Shown here in pieces: positions 44,579 to 52,732 of a DNA stretch of 64,000 bases. The stretch covers positions 62,001-126,000 of the forward strand of contig JARJHS010000009.1 in assembly GCA_029269725.1 (NCBI GenBank), written 5' to 3'. Each line of letters begins with the position of its first letter. The stretch's first letter is position 1. Both the position numbers and the translations under genes were made by a program. The stretch comes from Pollutibacter soli (GTDB lineage: Bacteria; Bacteroidota; Bacteroidia; Chitinophagales; Chitinophagaceae). Below the pieces are notes generated by a model, which worked only from the letters and a program-made list of their open reading frames with translations, was not told where the DNA came from and ran no database searches.

Positions 44579-46111
44579 ATGAAAGAAAATCCTTCTTCTC
44601 CCATCGAGATTCCTTCATCCGAATTCAAAAAAATGGGCTATGCTCTTGTGGACCAGGTAGCTGATCTTTTTGAACAGATTCGTGAGCGACCTGTAACCAC
44701 CGGAGAAGACTCTAAAGCAATCAGGAACGTACTTGGTACTGATTCGCTGCCTGAAAATGGAGCTGCTCCTGCAGAAATATTAGGCAAAGCATCAGATTTG
44801 CTGATCAATCATTCTCTTTTTAATGGACATCCGAAGTTCATGGGCTATATAACTTCGTCACCAGCGCCATTAGGAGCTTTAGCGGATTTGCTGGCCTCTG
44901 CAGTTAATGCAAATGTCGGTGCGCAGATACTGAGTCCGGTGGCAACACAGGTTGAAAAACAAACGATCCGATGGCTTTCGGAGTTTATCGGGCTTTCACC
45001 GGACTATGGAGGTATCCTGGTAAGTGGAGGTAATATGGCCAACTTTACCGGATTTCTGGCGGGGCTTACTGCAAAAGCAGGTACGGCATATCGTGAGTAT
45101 GGATTTTCTCAGAAGGAACATGCGCAGCTGGTTTATTGTTCAAAGGCAACACATACCTGGGTGGAAAAAGCCGCCATTCTTTTTGGACTTGGTTCAAAGG
45201 CAGTAAAATGGATCGCAACTGACGAAAACAATGCAATCGACGTCAGTGCATTGGTGAAGGAAATTGAGGCTGATCTTGCTGCAGGTCATAAACCGTTGAT
45301 GGTAATAGGAACTGCCGGTGATGTGAGTACAGGTGCACTGGATGATTTTTCACTGCTGGCTTCTGTTGCCGGTAAGTATGATTTGTGGTTTCATATTGAC
45401 GGTGCCTATGGGATACCCGCTGCAGTCTTACCGGAATTGAAAGTTTTGTTTACGGGAATAGAAAAAGCGGATTCACTTGCGCTCGATCCGCACAAATGGT
45501 TGTATAGCCCGCTGGAAGCGGGTTGTACACTGGTGAAAAATCCAAAACACCTCACGGATACTTTCAGTACTCATCCGGTGTATTATAATTTCAGTCATGG
45601 TGATACTAACCCTGTACATAATTTCTATGAATATGGATTGCAGAATTCCAGGGGATTTCGCGCATTGAAAGTATGGCTCGTATTGCAACAGCTGGGGAGA
45701 AGAGGCTATGAAGAATTGATTCGAAAAGATATTGAGTTATCGAAGTATATGTACAATTGTGCTGAAGCCCATCCTGAGCTCCAAGCCATGTCACAACATC
45801 TCAGTATTGCCACATTCAGGTTTGTTCCTGGAGGTGCTGCCGAAAATAATGAACTACTAAATAAGCTCAATGAAGATCTGTTGAATGAGTTGCAGGCGGG
45901 TGGTGAGTTGTTTCTCTCCAATGCGGTGATCAGGGGTTGCTATAGTTTGCGCGCATGCATTGTAAATTTCAGAACAACAGAAAAAGATATTGATGAAATG
46001 ATGAGTATTATTTTGAAAAGGGGAAGGGCTTTGTTTGCGAACATGCAGGCCGCAGGCAGTGCTCTGCCTGCCGGACAGGCAGGGCAACAACCAGCAGGTA
46101 TTACACGGTGA
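44579..46111 (+). CDS. PLP-dependent aromatic/amino-acid decarboxylase with repeat-derived C-terminus
   Basis: The 510-residue protein belongs to the group II PLP decarboxylases: SSPAPLGALADLLASAVNANVG, FHIDGAYGIPAAVLPE and the PLP lysine Lys306 in ALDPHKWLYS. It decarboxylates an aromatic or related amino acid; the substrate is not predictable. The last about 22 residues (AAGSALPAGQAGQQPAGITR) are encoded by a GCCTGCCGGACAGGC palindrome (46064-46082) and its flank, so the tail is repeat-derived rather than ancestral. A shorter ancestral stop probably lay close by. Confidence 0.9.
   Translation: MKENPSSPIEIPSSEFKKMGYALVDQVADLFEQIRERPVTTGEDSKAIRNVLGTDSLPENGAAPAEILGKASDLLINHSLFNGHPKFMGYITSSPAPLGALADLLASAVNANVGAQILSPVATQVEKQTIRWLSEFIGLSPDYGGILVSGGNMANFTGFLAGLTAKAGTAYREYGFSQKEHAQLVYCSKATHTWVEKAAILFGLGSKAVKWIATDENNAIDVSALVKEIEADLAAGHKPLMVIGTAGDVSTGALDDFSLLASVAGKYDLWFHIDGAYGIPAAVLPELKVLFTGIEKADSLALDPHKWLYSPLEAGCTLVKNPKHLTDTFSTHPVYYNFSHGDTNPVHNFYEYGLQNSRGFRALKVWLVLQQLGRRGYEELIRKDIELSKYMYNCAEAHPELQAMSQHLSIATFRFVPGGAAENNELLNKLNEDLLNELQAGGELFLSNAVIRGCYSLRACIVNFRTTEKDIDEMMSIILKRGRALFANMQAAGSALPAGQAGQQPAGITR
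46064..46082. repeat. GCCTGCC-type palindrome inside the 3' end of a gene
   Basis: CTGCCTG, spacer CCGGA, then CAGGCAG form a 7-bp-arm palindrome in frame with the decarboxylase. It encodes LPAGQAG near the C-terminus. It is a member of the family at 19803, 38042 and 52311. Confidence 0.7.
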
Positions 46112-46262
46112 GTTTTTATTCTTTCTGTTCCCGGTTTCTGTTTTACAGGCAGGAGATTGGAGGCAGGAGATTCGGTAGGTGGAATGTAGTATCAAACAAA
46201 CGGGTGCAGGTTCTTACTGCATAGTGTATTCTGTATTCTTTGTTTTCTCTGTTTCAATATTT

Positions 46263-46613
46263 ATGAAAATCGACAAATCATACTTCCAGCAAGCCTATCG
46301 TTTTTTTAACAGGCGCGATATTGATTCGTTATTAGCCATGATGGCAGAAGATGTTGACTGGCCCAACGGATGGGAAGGTGGCTATGTACATGGGCCCGGT
46401 GAAATACGCGACTATTGGACAAGGCAATGGAGTGAAATAGATCCACATGTGGAACCGCTGGAGGTGGAAGAGCTTCCTGATGGCAGGTATTCAGTTCTCG
46501 TACAGCAGACGGTAAAAGATCTTGCGGGAAAGGTAATGTTTGACCAGCAGATCAGGCATGTGTATACTTTAAAGGATGGAATGATTGCCTTGATGGAAAT
46601 CCTGCCCGTGTAG
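46263..46613 (+). CDS. SnoaL-like/NTF2-fold protein
   Basis: The ATG at 46263 gives 116 residues; the longer upstream frame begins in repeat-derived sequence and is not used. The protein begins MKIDKSYFQQAYRFFNRRDIDSLLAMMAEDVDWPNGWEGG and shows a SnoaL/NTF2-like cone fold: GPGEIRDYWTRQWSEIDPHVEPLEVEEL and VHVYTLKDGMI-like HVYTLKDGMIALMEI. Such domains bind or modify small molecules and are frequently associated with sigma factors. It lies 184 bases before the YCII gene. Confidence 0.82.
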   Translation: MKIDKSYFQQAYRFFNRRDIDSLLAMMAEDVDWPNGWEGGYVHGPGEIRDYWTRQWSEIDPHVEPLEVEELPDGRYSVLVQQTVKDLAGKVMFDQQIRHVYTLKDGMIALMEILPV

Positions 46614-46797
46614 TTGAAAATTCTGGATTTTATCGATATTAACTTCGACACAAGTAGAGATAATTGCCTATTTCATTACTTCAACAACAAGTACATTGGA
46701 ATTATCCGGAAAATTTTTCAGGATACCCGTCCAAAAAATAGAAGCAGGATTGTTATTGGTATGAGTAATCATTTCAATAATGTTTAAATAGAATTTT

Positions 46798-47151
46798 ATG
46801 CAGGAATTTATGTTGATTTTCAGGCACGAAAATGCATCCGGAAAAGTATCTCCTGAACAGATGCAGGAATGGATGAAACAAACCATGGACTGGATTGGCG
46901 GCATTGCAGCGCAGAATAAATTTGTATCCGGAACGGGATTGCTTTTTGATGATGCAAAGGTTGTGCATCACAGTAAAAAAGTAACGAATGGCCCTTTTGG
47001 TGAAATCAAAGAGACGCTCGGAGGATATATCATCGTGAAAGCTGAATCCGCCGATGAAGCGGCAGAGTTTGCAAAAGGTTCTCCGATTTTGCAGGGCGAA
47101 GGCAATACTATTGAAGTAAGAAAGATTGCGAAAGACGACGGTGTGCATTGA
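46798..47151 (+). CDS. YCII-related (DGPF-like) protein
   Basis: The 117-residue protein shows the YCII/DGPF pattern MQEFMLIFRHENASGKVSPEQMQEWMKQTMDWI and VTNGPFGEIKETLGGYIIVKAESADEAAEFAKGSPIL. The DGPF motif appears as NGPF. It is a ferredoxin-like fold protein with unknown function. The pairing with the downstream ECF42-type sigma factor is a known genome arrangement. Its transcript may end at the hairpin after 47273. Confidence 0.85.
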   Translation: MQEFMLIFRHENASGKVSPEQMQEWMKQTMDWIGGIAAQNKFVSGTGLLFDDAKVVHHSKKVTNGPFGEIKETLGGYIIVKAESADEAAEFAKGSPILQGEGNTIEVRKIAKDDGVH

Positions 47152-47215
47152 TAATTGGGAGGCAGGAGTCCGGAGGCAGGAAAAAACAGCCAAAGATCAG
47201 TCGGGGTAAATTGCA

Positions 47216-47237
47216 GAGACGCCATGCATGGCGTCTC
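47216..47237. repeat. 22-bp perfect palindrome (GAGACGCCATG core)
   Basis: GAGACGCCATG at 47216 is exactly reverse-complemented by CATGGCGTCTC. It is related to the 42-bp palindrome at 40277 by its GAGACGC/GCGTCTC arms, and it too lies about 90 bases before a CGAACAA tandem stretch. Confidence 0.7.
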
Positions 47238-47272
47238 GAAAAAAACAAACAGGTAGCCGCAGCGGATACATT

Positions 47273-47302
47273 ATTGCAGAGATAACTGTCTCTGCAATTT
47301 TT
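47273..47302 (+). terminator. Probable intrinsic terminator between the YCII and sigma genes
   Basis: ATTGCAGAGA (47273-47282) pairs with TCTCTGCAAT (47289-47298) around TAACTG, and five T residues follow (47298-47302). It ends before the sigma-factor frame and may terminate the YCII transcript. Confidence 0.6.
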
Positions 47303-47319
47303 CGTTCGTGCTTTTAAAA

Positions 47320-47358
47320 CGAACAACGAATAACGAACAACGAACAACGAATAACGAA
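47320..47358. repeat. CGAACAA/CGAATAA short tandem repeat
   Basis: CGAACAACGAATAACGAACAA and the following CGAACAACGAATAACGAAAC give about five copies of the 7-bp unit with C-to-T variation. It lies 73 bases before the sigma-factor start and would extend its reading frame if the upstream frame were used. Confidence 0.75.
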
Positions 47359-47430
47359 ACAGCAACAGCCCGGAAACAACAAAATGACTGCACCCGTTCT
47401 GACAGCCGACAACTGAAAACCGACAACTCA

Positions 47431-48645
47431 ATGGATCTCATCCCACATCTGTTTCGTACTGAATCCGGAAAAATCACTACCGTATTGTGCCGGCTTTTTG
47501 GTATGGAATATATGGAACTGGCAGAAGATATCACATCTGATACTTTTCTGACTGCGATGGAAACATGGCCATACCAGGGTGTGCCGCCGAATCCAACAGC
47601 ATGGCTCTATACAGTTGCAAAAAATAAAGCGATCAATCATTTCACAAGAGATAAAATTTTCAGAGAAAAAATTCTTCCCACCATTCACGCAAACAAAAAT
47701 TCAGAAGTTGAATTCAATATCGATTTTACGGGTGATCATATCAAAGACAGTCAGCTGCGGATGTTATTTGCGGTTTGTAATCCTGTAATTCCTTCCGAGT
47801 CTCAGATAGCCCTTGCGCTGCGGATACTTTGTGGTTTCGGAATTGATGAAATTGCAAATGCATTTCTCACAAACAGGGAACTGATATATAAACGAATTTT
47901 CCGGGCGAAAGAAAAGCTGCGCGAAGAAAATATCATTATTGATGAATGGCCTGTATCCGGAATCAGCGAAAGAACCACATCTGTTCTGCATACGCTTTAT
48001 CTTCTTTTTAATGAAGGTTATTATTCTGAATCTGATGAACAAATAATAAGAGAAGACCTTTGCTTTGAGGCAATGCGTTTGCTGCACCTGCTGATTGATA
48101 ATGAGAAAACTAATACTGCGGAAGCAAATGCGCTGATGGCGTTGATGTGTTTTCATACTTCACGCTTTGCAGCAAGAAAAGATGCAGCAGGAAATATGGT
48201 GCTCTACGCGGACCAGGATGAAAGTCTCTGGAACCAGGAACTGATTGCTAAAGGTGTTTTTTATTTTCAGCAATCCTCCGGTGGTGATCGTTTATCCCCA
48301 TTTCATTTCGAAGCTGCAATTGCCTGTTGGCATACTAACAAGACAGATTCCAGAGAAAAATGGGAGAGCATACTTGATCTTTACAATCGCTTGCTGAAGA
48401 TGAAGTATTCGCCGGTGGCTGCACTCAATCGCAGCTATGCTATTTTCAAACTCCGCGGCGCGGAGCAAGCGATCATGGAAACAGAAAAACTCAAGCTCGA
48501 TACAAATCAATACTATTTTTTATTGCTTGGTGAACTTTACAGGGATATTGACCGTGACACTTCAATACACCATTTCAAAAAAGCTATTTCACTTGCTAAA
48601 ACAGACGCGGAGAAGAAGAGCATTCAGAGAAGAGTTGAAAGTTGA
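47431..48645 (+). CDS. ECF42-type RNA polymerase sigma factor
   Basis: The ATG at 47431 gives 404 residues; the frame extends further upstream only through the CGAACAA repeat, which gives no protein character. Region 2 is IPHLFRTESGKITTVLCRLFGMEYMELAEDITSDTFLTAMETW; region 4 follows (QIALALRILCGFGIDEIANAFLTNRELIYKRIFRAKEKL). The long C-terminal part (residues 180-404) contains helical repeats as in ECF42-type factors with a TPR-like regulatory extension (ALNRSYAIFKLRGAEQAIMETEKL). The gene partner is the YCII protein. The C-terminal domain probably acts in place of an anti-sigma factor. Confidence 0.88.
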   Translation: MDLIPHLFRTESGKITTVLCRLFGMEYMELAEDITSDTFLTAMETWPYQGVPPNPTAWLYTVAKNKAINHFTRDKIFREKILPTIHANKNSEVEFNIDFTGDHIKDSQLRMLFAVCNPVIPSESQIALALRILCGFGIDEIANAFLTNRELIYKRIFRAKEKLREENIIIDEWPVSGISERTTSVLHTLYLLFNEGYYSESDEQIIREDLCFEAMRLLHLLIDNEKTNTAEANALMALMCFHTSRFAARKDAAGNMVLYADQDESLWNQELIAKGVFYFQQSSGGDRLSPFHFEAAIACWHTNKTDSREKWESILDLYNRLLKMKYSPVAALNRSYAIFKLRGAEQAIMETEKLKLDTNQYYFLLLGELYRDIDRDTSIHHFKKAISLAKTDAEKKSIQRRVES

Positions 48646-48799
48646 ATAAAAGTTGAAAGTGAGAGCATGCGGATGCAACCATCAATTCTGAATGCATACA
48701 GCCAATTTATCTTATTTGGTTTTATACTTTTGCTCAGGCTAACTTATAACTTACCACCTGAAAACCTATAACCAATTACTTGAGCTGGTCTTTACACCT

Positions 48800-49198
48800 T
48801 CAACTTGCCAACGTCACTTCAATTCCCTTCCTCAACGTATTATGTATCTCAGCCATCCGGTCTGTTTGCGTTATGAGTTCCGCGACAAGGGACGGTTCGA
48901 GATCAGAATCTACAGTAACCTGGTAGGTAATTTTTGAAGCAGGTTCACCATCAGTTCCGAAAACACTTTCGCAGTTGACTTGAACTCCGTTGATGGTCAG
49001 GTTTCTTTTCGCAGCTTCCCGATAGATATCATTACAATAACAGGTGGCAAGCGATAACATCAGCAACTCTGCACCGTTAATTGCAGATCCGAATCCGCCG
49101 GGCTTTGACGCGATCTGAAGCGTTTTTTGATTTTCGTTGGTTTCAACGGTAACATCGTGACTGTTGTACTTGTTGTGGATTTTTGCACTGACCCGCAT
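48800..49198 (-). CDS. OsmC-family protein
   Basis: The 132-residue protein has the OsmC/YhfA-like layout: KTLQIASKPGGFGSAINGAELLMLSLATCYCNDIYREAAKR, with cysteines at 53, 55 and 76. The family includes organic hydroperoxide resistance proteins, but the catalytic cysteines differ and the assignment to Ohr-type activity is not supported. It is on the minus strand, convergent with the sigma gene and 155 bases from it. Confidence 0.82.
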   Translation of the reverse strand: MRVSAKIHNKYNSHDVTVETNENQKTLQIASKPGGFGSAINGAELLMLSLATCYCNDIYREAAKRNLTINGVQVNCESVFGTDGEPASKITYQVTVDSDLEPSLVAELITQTDRMAEIHNTLRKGIEVTLAS

Positions 49199-49722
49199 AG
49201 CGATATTTTATTGGCGCAAATCTAGGAATTCATCGGCTGAGGGAGAAACTGAAAACAGAAAGAATAATGAATACAGGAAACTGAAAATTAAAAACTGGAA
49301 GAAAGTGATGGGCGTCGTTCCTTTGTATTTGTTGCCTGCTGCCCTGCAAAGAACAGAATACAAAATACATGAGGCAGTAATAATTTGCAATTGCACGCTT
49401 GGAACTATAAACTGTAAACTACAACTCCTGCAATAAAACTTTCTTTTGCCGGAAAGCCTCGGGGGCTCAAAGGTTGCTCAAAGATCTTCTTCGGGCAACC
49501 TTCCCGTCTTTGAGCCTTAGTGGGTAATCCAGGTATGATCTATGTTATTTTTTAAACAAACAGTAATGTGGCGCTAACAATGACACTGCCTGACAACTAA
49601 TTTTCCTGTCTGAAAACAGAAACCAGAGGACAGAAGCAGAAAACAGAAATTCTCACCATGGTATATCTGCTTTCCGCTGCCCTCCGGAGATTAAGAAATA
49701 TAGTAAAGACTATCTTCGCCCC
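49199..49722. other. Spacer with CTGAAAAC-type short repeats and a hairpin
   Basis: The 524 bases hold no gene with support. They contain words such as GAAACTGAAAATTAAAAACTGG (shortened here to GAAACTGAAAATTAAAAACT) and TATAAACTGTAAACTAC at 49390, plus the hairpin at 49464-49516. The promoter of the rRNA methyltransferase gene presumably lies at the right end (TATCTTCG near 49711). Confidence 0.5.
49464..49516. other. Structured hairpin, possible small RNA or terminator
   Basis: GGCTCAAA (49464-49471) pairs with TTTGAGCC (49509-49516). Just inside, GGTTGC (49472-49477) pairs with GCAACC (49495-49500). The result is an extended, two-stem structure. There is no T-run directly after it, so a simple terminator is less likely than a structured RNA or protein-binding site. 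Confidence 0.45.
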
Positions 49723-51132
49723 GTGAATTTACCCGCCGAACTCATCTCATCACTGACTGGTTTACCAGGGTTCGATCCCGTTTCATTTGAAGCCGTTCAT
49801 AACAATCATACACAGGTAAATTCGATCAGATTGAATCCTTCGAAATGTCCGACGCTTTCTGTTCCTGCATCTTGTTTATATCAGATAGAACAAAGCTATT
49901 GGAAATTATCTGCCAGACCTATTCCTTGGAATTCAAACGGTTGGTACCTGAGCGAGAGACCATTATATACACTCGATCCTCTTTTACACAGCGGTGGTTA
50001 TTATGTACAGGAAGCATCCAGCATGTTTATCAGTTATGCAATTCAGCAATTGTTGAAGGGAAGAGATTCTCTCAAGGCACTTGATCTGTGTGCCGCGCCC
50101 GGAGGTAAAACAACTTTACTTGCATCGGAGGCGTGTTTTAGTCTTGTCGTTGCTAATGAGGTGATTTCATCCCGCGTGAATATTCTTTATGAGAACGTTG
50201 TAAAATGGGGTGAATCGCATGTATTGGTGAGCCGGAATGACCCTTCTGCTTTTGGTGACCTTCATCAGTATTTTGATGTAATGCTGGTAGATGCGCCTTG
50301 CAGCGGAAGTGGTTTATTTCGCCGCGATCCCGATGCGATGGAGGAGTGGTCTGTTCAGCAGGTCGGTTATTGTAGTACCAGACAGCGACGCATACTCGAA
50401 GATGCATTGCCTTCCCTCAAATCCGGTGGCTTACTGATTTATTCTACCTGTTCTTATTCGAAGGAAGAAAACGAAGACATTGTGGATTGGCTTTGCGAAA
50501 CACATGCTTTTATAACGGAATCTTTTAGCGTTCCTTCGGAATGGGGCGTTGTTGAAACCTTATCTCCTAAAGCGGGAGCCAAAGGATTTCGTTTTTATCC
50601 CGACAAAGTTGCCGGCGAAGGATTGTTCATTTGTTGCCTGAGAAAGCCGGAAACAAAGAGCGTTATGGGGTGGCGATCGCAGAAAATTCCTGCGGCACCG
50701 ATAAATATTAAAGAAATTGTAAAAACAAAAATCACTGATGATTCTTTTGTTTTTGTAAATAAGGATGAGCTGGCTTTTGCTGTCCCGGCCGGACTGGAAG
50801 AAGAGCTGGGAATCATTGTTTCCCATCTTCAATTGAGAAAGTCAGGGGTATTGCTGGGTTCCGTTATCCGCAATGAATTGATTCCGGATCACGAGCTGGC
50901 ACTTAGTAACCTTCTGAATCAGGGTATTGCGTCAGTTGAACTTGACCGTGAGCAGTCTATTCGTTTTCTCAGGAAGGAGAATTTGGATAGCAGCGGATTT
51001 CCGAAAGGGTGGGTACTGGCTCGTTTTGGTTCAAGACCATTGGGATGGATGAAAGTACTACCTAACCGAGCCAATAATTATTACCCCGCTGCGTGGCGAA
51101 TAACCACCTCCAAACAGATTGACAATGAGTAA
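49723..51132 (+). CDS. RsmF-like 16S rRNA (cytosine-C5) methyltransferase
   Basis: The protein starts with GTG at 49723 and is 469 residues. Motifs are DLCAAPGGKTTLL (121-133), VDAPCSGSGLFRRDPDAMEEW with Cys193, and IYSTCSYSKEENEDIV with Cys243, the two cysteines of NOL1/NOP2/sun methyltransferases. The C-terminal 150 residues resemble the RsmF C-terminal RNA-binding region. It methylates cytosine in 16S rRNA in the family; the exact position here is not shown. The next gene starts 127 bases downstream. Confidence 0.9.
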   Translation: MNLPAELISSLTGLPGFDPVSFEAVHNNHTQVNSIRLNPSKCPTLSVPASCLYQIEQSYWKLSARPIPWNSNGWYLSERPLYTLDPLLHSGGYYVQEASSMFISYAIQQLLKGRDSLKALDLCAAPGGKTTLLASEACFSLVVANEVISSRVNILYENVVKWGESHVLVSRNDPSAFGDLHQYFDVMLVDAPCSGSGLFRRDPDAMEEWSVQQVGYCSTRQRRILEDALPSLKSGGLLIYSTCSYSKEENEDIVDWLCETHAFITESFSVPSEWGVVETLSPKAGAKGFRFYPDKVAGEGLFICCLRKPETKSVMGWRSQKIPAAPINIKEIVKTKITDDSFVFVNKDELAFAVPAGLEEELGIIVSHLQLRKSGVLLGSVIRNELIPDHELALSNLLNQGIASVELDREQSIRFLRKENLDSSGFPKGWVLARFGSRPLGWMKVLPNRANNYYPAAWRITTSKQIDNE

Positions 51133-51258
51133 GATCGGTTGTTGTTTTTCCAAAAATTGTTTTGAAAACACGCTTGGTGCCAGGTTTGGTAATCATCTGA
51201 TTAATGTCGTATTTTTAACACCTGAAAGTAATATCCAACGGCGGCAACTCGCCGGAAA

Positions 51259-52305
51259 ATGAGCCTCATGAAGAAACTGTACTCCTTTATCCTGTCCTGG
51301 TTTATACTGATCAACATATTTGCGCAATCTTCGCCGCTTCAGGCCCACCTGGAAGGCGGTAAACCCTATCTCCTTCATACTGTTGTTGCAAAAGAAAACT
51401 GGTACTCCATTGGCCGTCTTTACAATATCAGTCCGAAAGACATTGCTCCGTTCAACGGCACTTCCCTTGATAAAGGTTTGTCGATTGGTCAGACTGTGAA
51501 AATCCCGTTAGTTGCTGCTAATTTTATCCAGTCCGGCCAGCCAGGGGCAGATGAAGTTGCTGTACCAGTAGTGCATAATGTAAAAGAGAAGGAAAATCTA
51601 TACCGCATCGGTCAGCAATACAACAAGGTTGGCATTGATCAATTGCGTGCATGGAACGGCCTTTCCGGCGATGAAGTAAGTAAGGATTTGCCACTTGTGA
51701 TTGGCTATCTTAAAGTTAAAAAAAGTATTTCGCCCCTGGCCGCCACTGGCAAAAGCAAAATAGGTGGATCTGTGGCAATCGCTGCAACCAAACCTCCTGT
51801 TACAAAACCCGCAGTGACCGAAGCGAAAAAAGAAGATAAAGCTGTCGTTACCAAACAGGAGACAGCGGCAATACCTCCACCCGGAGCTACCAGGTCTGAG
51901 CCATCGCCTCCTGCAGCAAAAACAGAAGCTGTTCCTGTAAGTCAGCCAACAGTGACTAATATAAATACCGGCGACGGCGGGGTTTTTAAAAGTCTTTTTG
52001 ATGAACAATCAAAAGCTGCCGCGGAGAAAGAAAACCTGAATGGCCAGGCTGCTGTTTTCAAAAGTACCAGCGGATGGAAGGACAGTAAATATTATGCGCT
52101 CATGAATAAAGTGCTGCCAGGCACTATTGTCAAAGTTTATAATCCACAAAACAGCAAATTCGTTTATGCCAAGGTGTTAGGCGAAATCCCGCCGGGTAAA
52201 GAAAACGAAGGCCTTTCGGTACGTATCAGTAATGCCGCAGCTGCTGAGCTGGCGCTTGCAGAGACGGGTAGGTATGAGCTTCAGTTGAGTTGGGCAAAGC
52301 AGTAA
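51259..52305 (+). CDS. Secreted LysM protein with a C-terminal RlpA-like domain
   Basis: The 348-residue protein (alternative start at 51268) has a signal peptide ending FAQ, then two LysM domains: YLLHTVVAKENWYSIGRLYNISPKDIAPFNG and HNVKEKENLYRIGQQYNKVGIDQLRAWNG. A proline/threonine/alanine-rich linker (residues 165-245) leads to a C-terminal double-psi-barrel (KVLPGTIVKVYNPQNSKFVYAKVLG), as in RlpA-like proteins. It should bind peptidoglycan in the periplasm. The linker is low-complexity, TKPPVTKPAVTEAKKEDK. Confidence 0.85.
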   Translation: MSLMKKLYSFILSWFILINIFAQSSPLQAHLEGGKPYLLHTVVAKENWYSIGRLYNISPKDIAPFNGTSLDKGLSIGQTVKIPLVAANFIQSGQPGADEVAVPVVHNVKEKENLYRIGQQYNKVGIDQLRAWNGLSGDEVSKDLPLVIGYLKVKKSISPLAATGKSKIGGSVAIAATKPPVTKPAVTEAKKEDKAVVTKQETAAIPPPGATRSEPSPPAAKTEAVPVSQPTVTNINTGDGGVFKSLFDEQSKAAAEKENLNGQAAVFKSTSGWKDSKYYALMNKVLPGTIVKVYNPQNSKFVYAKVLGEIPPGKENEGLSVRISNAAAAELALAETGRYELQLSWAKQ

Positions 52306-52310
52306 GTAGT

Positions 52311-52325
52311 CTGCCTGCCGGCAGG
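52311..52325. repeat. GCCTGCC palindrome, incomplete copy
   Basis: CTGCCTGCCGGCAGG directly after the LysM stop codon, flanked by AGTAAGTAGT and AAGTAAGTAGT. It is a member of the family at 38042 and 46064. Confidence 0.6.
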
Positions 52326-52456
52326 TAAGAAGTAAGTAGTAAAAATGAGACTAAAGTTCACAGTTTATAATTTACACAGCGGCAACAGATAATTTAAATA
52401 CGCAACGATTTTGCCTGAAGCCTGAAACTGGTTTTTGGATCCAGTTTTCAGATCCG

Positions 52457-52560
52457 AAATTTTCCCGCAGATCGCGCTGATCGAATACACGCAGATATGC
52501 GCAGATGTTCTTCTGCGAAATCAGGGTGTATTCGATCTGCGGAAATCTGCGGGAAATTTT
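52457..52560. repeat. Long CCCGCAGAT inverted repeat
   Basis: The outer arms are GAAATTTTCCCGCAGAT (52456-52472) and ATCTGCGGGAAATTTT (52545-52560). An inner pair is GATCGAATACAC (52479-52490) and GGTGTATTCGATC (52524-52536). The centre holds further GCAGAT words. A transcript could form a 100-base hairpin. Copies at 37769 and 18040 are related. Confidence 0.75.
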
Positions 52561-52594
52561 AAAAACAATAATGCCGGAATATATCCGGCATTAT
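52561..52594 (-). terminator. Intrinsic terminator of the tolC operon
   Basis: ATAATGCCGGA (52568-52578) pairs with TCCGGCATTAT (52584-52594), 11 bp perfect, around ATATA. On the minus strand it is followed by TGTTTTT. It lies about 140 bases after the tolC stop at 52733. Confidence 0.7.
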
Positions 52595-52732
52595 CTGATT
52601 TCAAATGTTCAAATTCTAAAAACCAACTGAGATTAACCGGAAACCGGGAACCTGGCAGGCCAGAACAAAACAGCAAATGCCCTGGATTACGGCTACGTTC
52701 CATACCACGCTTCGCGGTATTCCGGAAATAGG

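Noticed and set aside
47308-47430. Upstream extension of the sigma-factor gene
   Set aside because: The extra residues are repeat translations (RTTNNEQRTTNNE); the ATG at 47431 begins the conserved sigma region.
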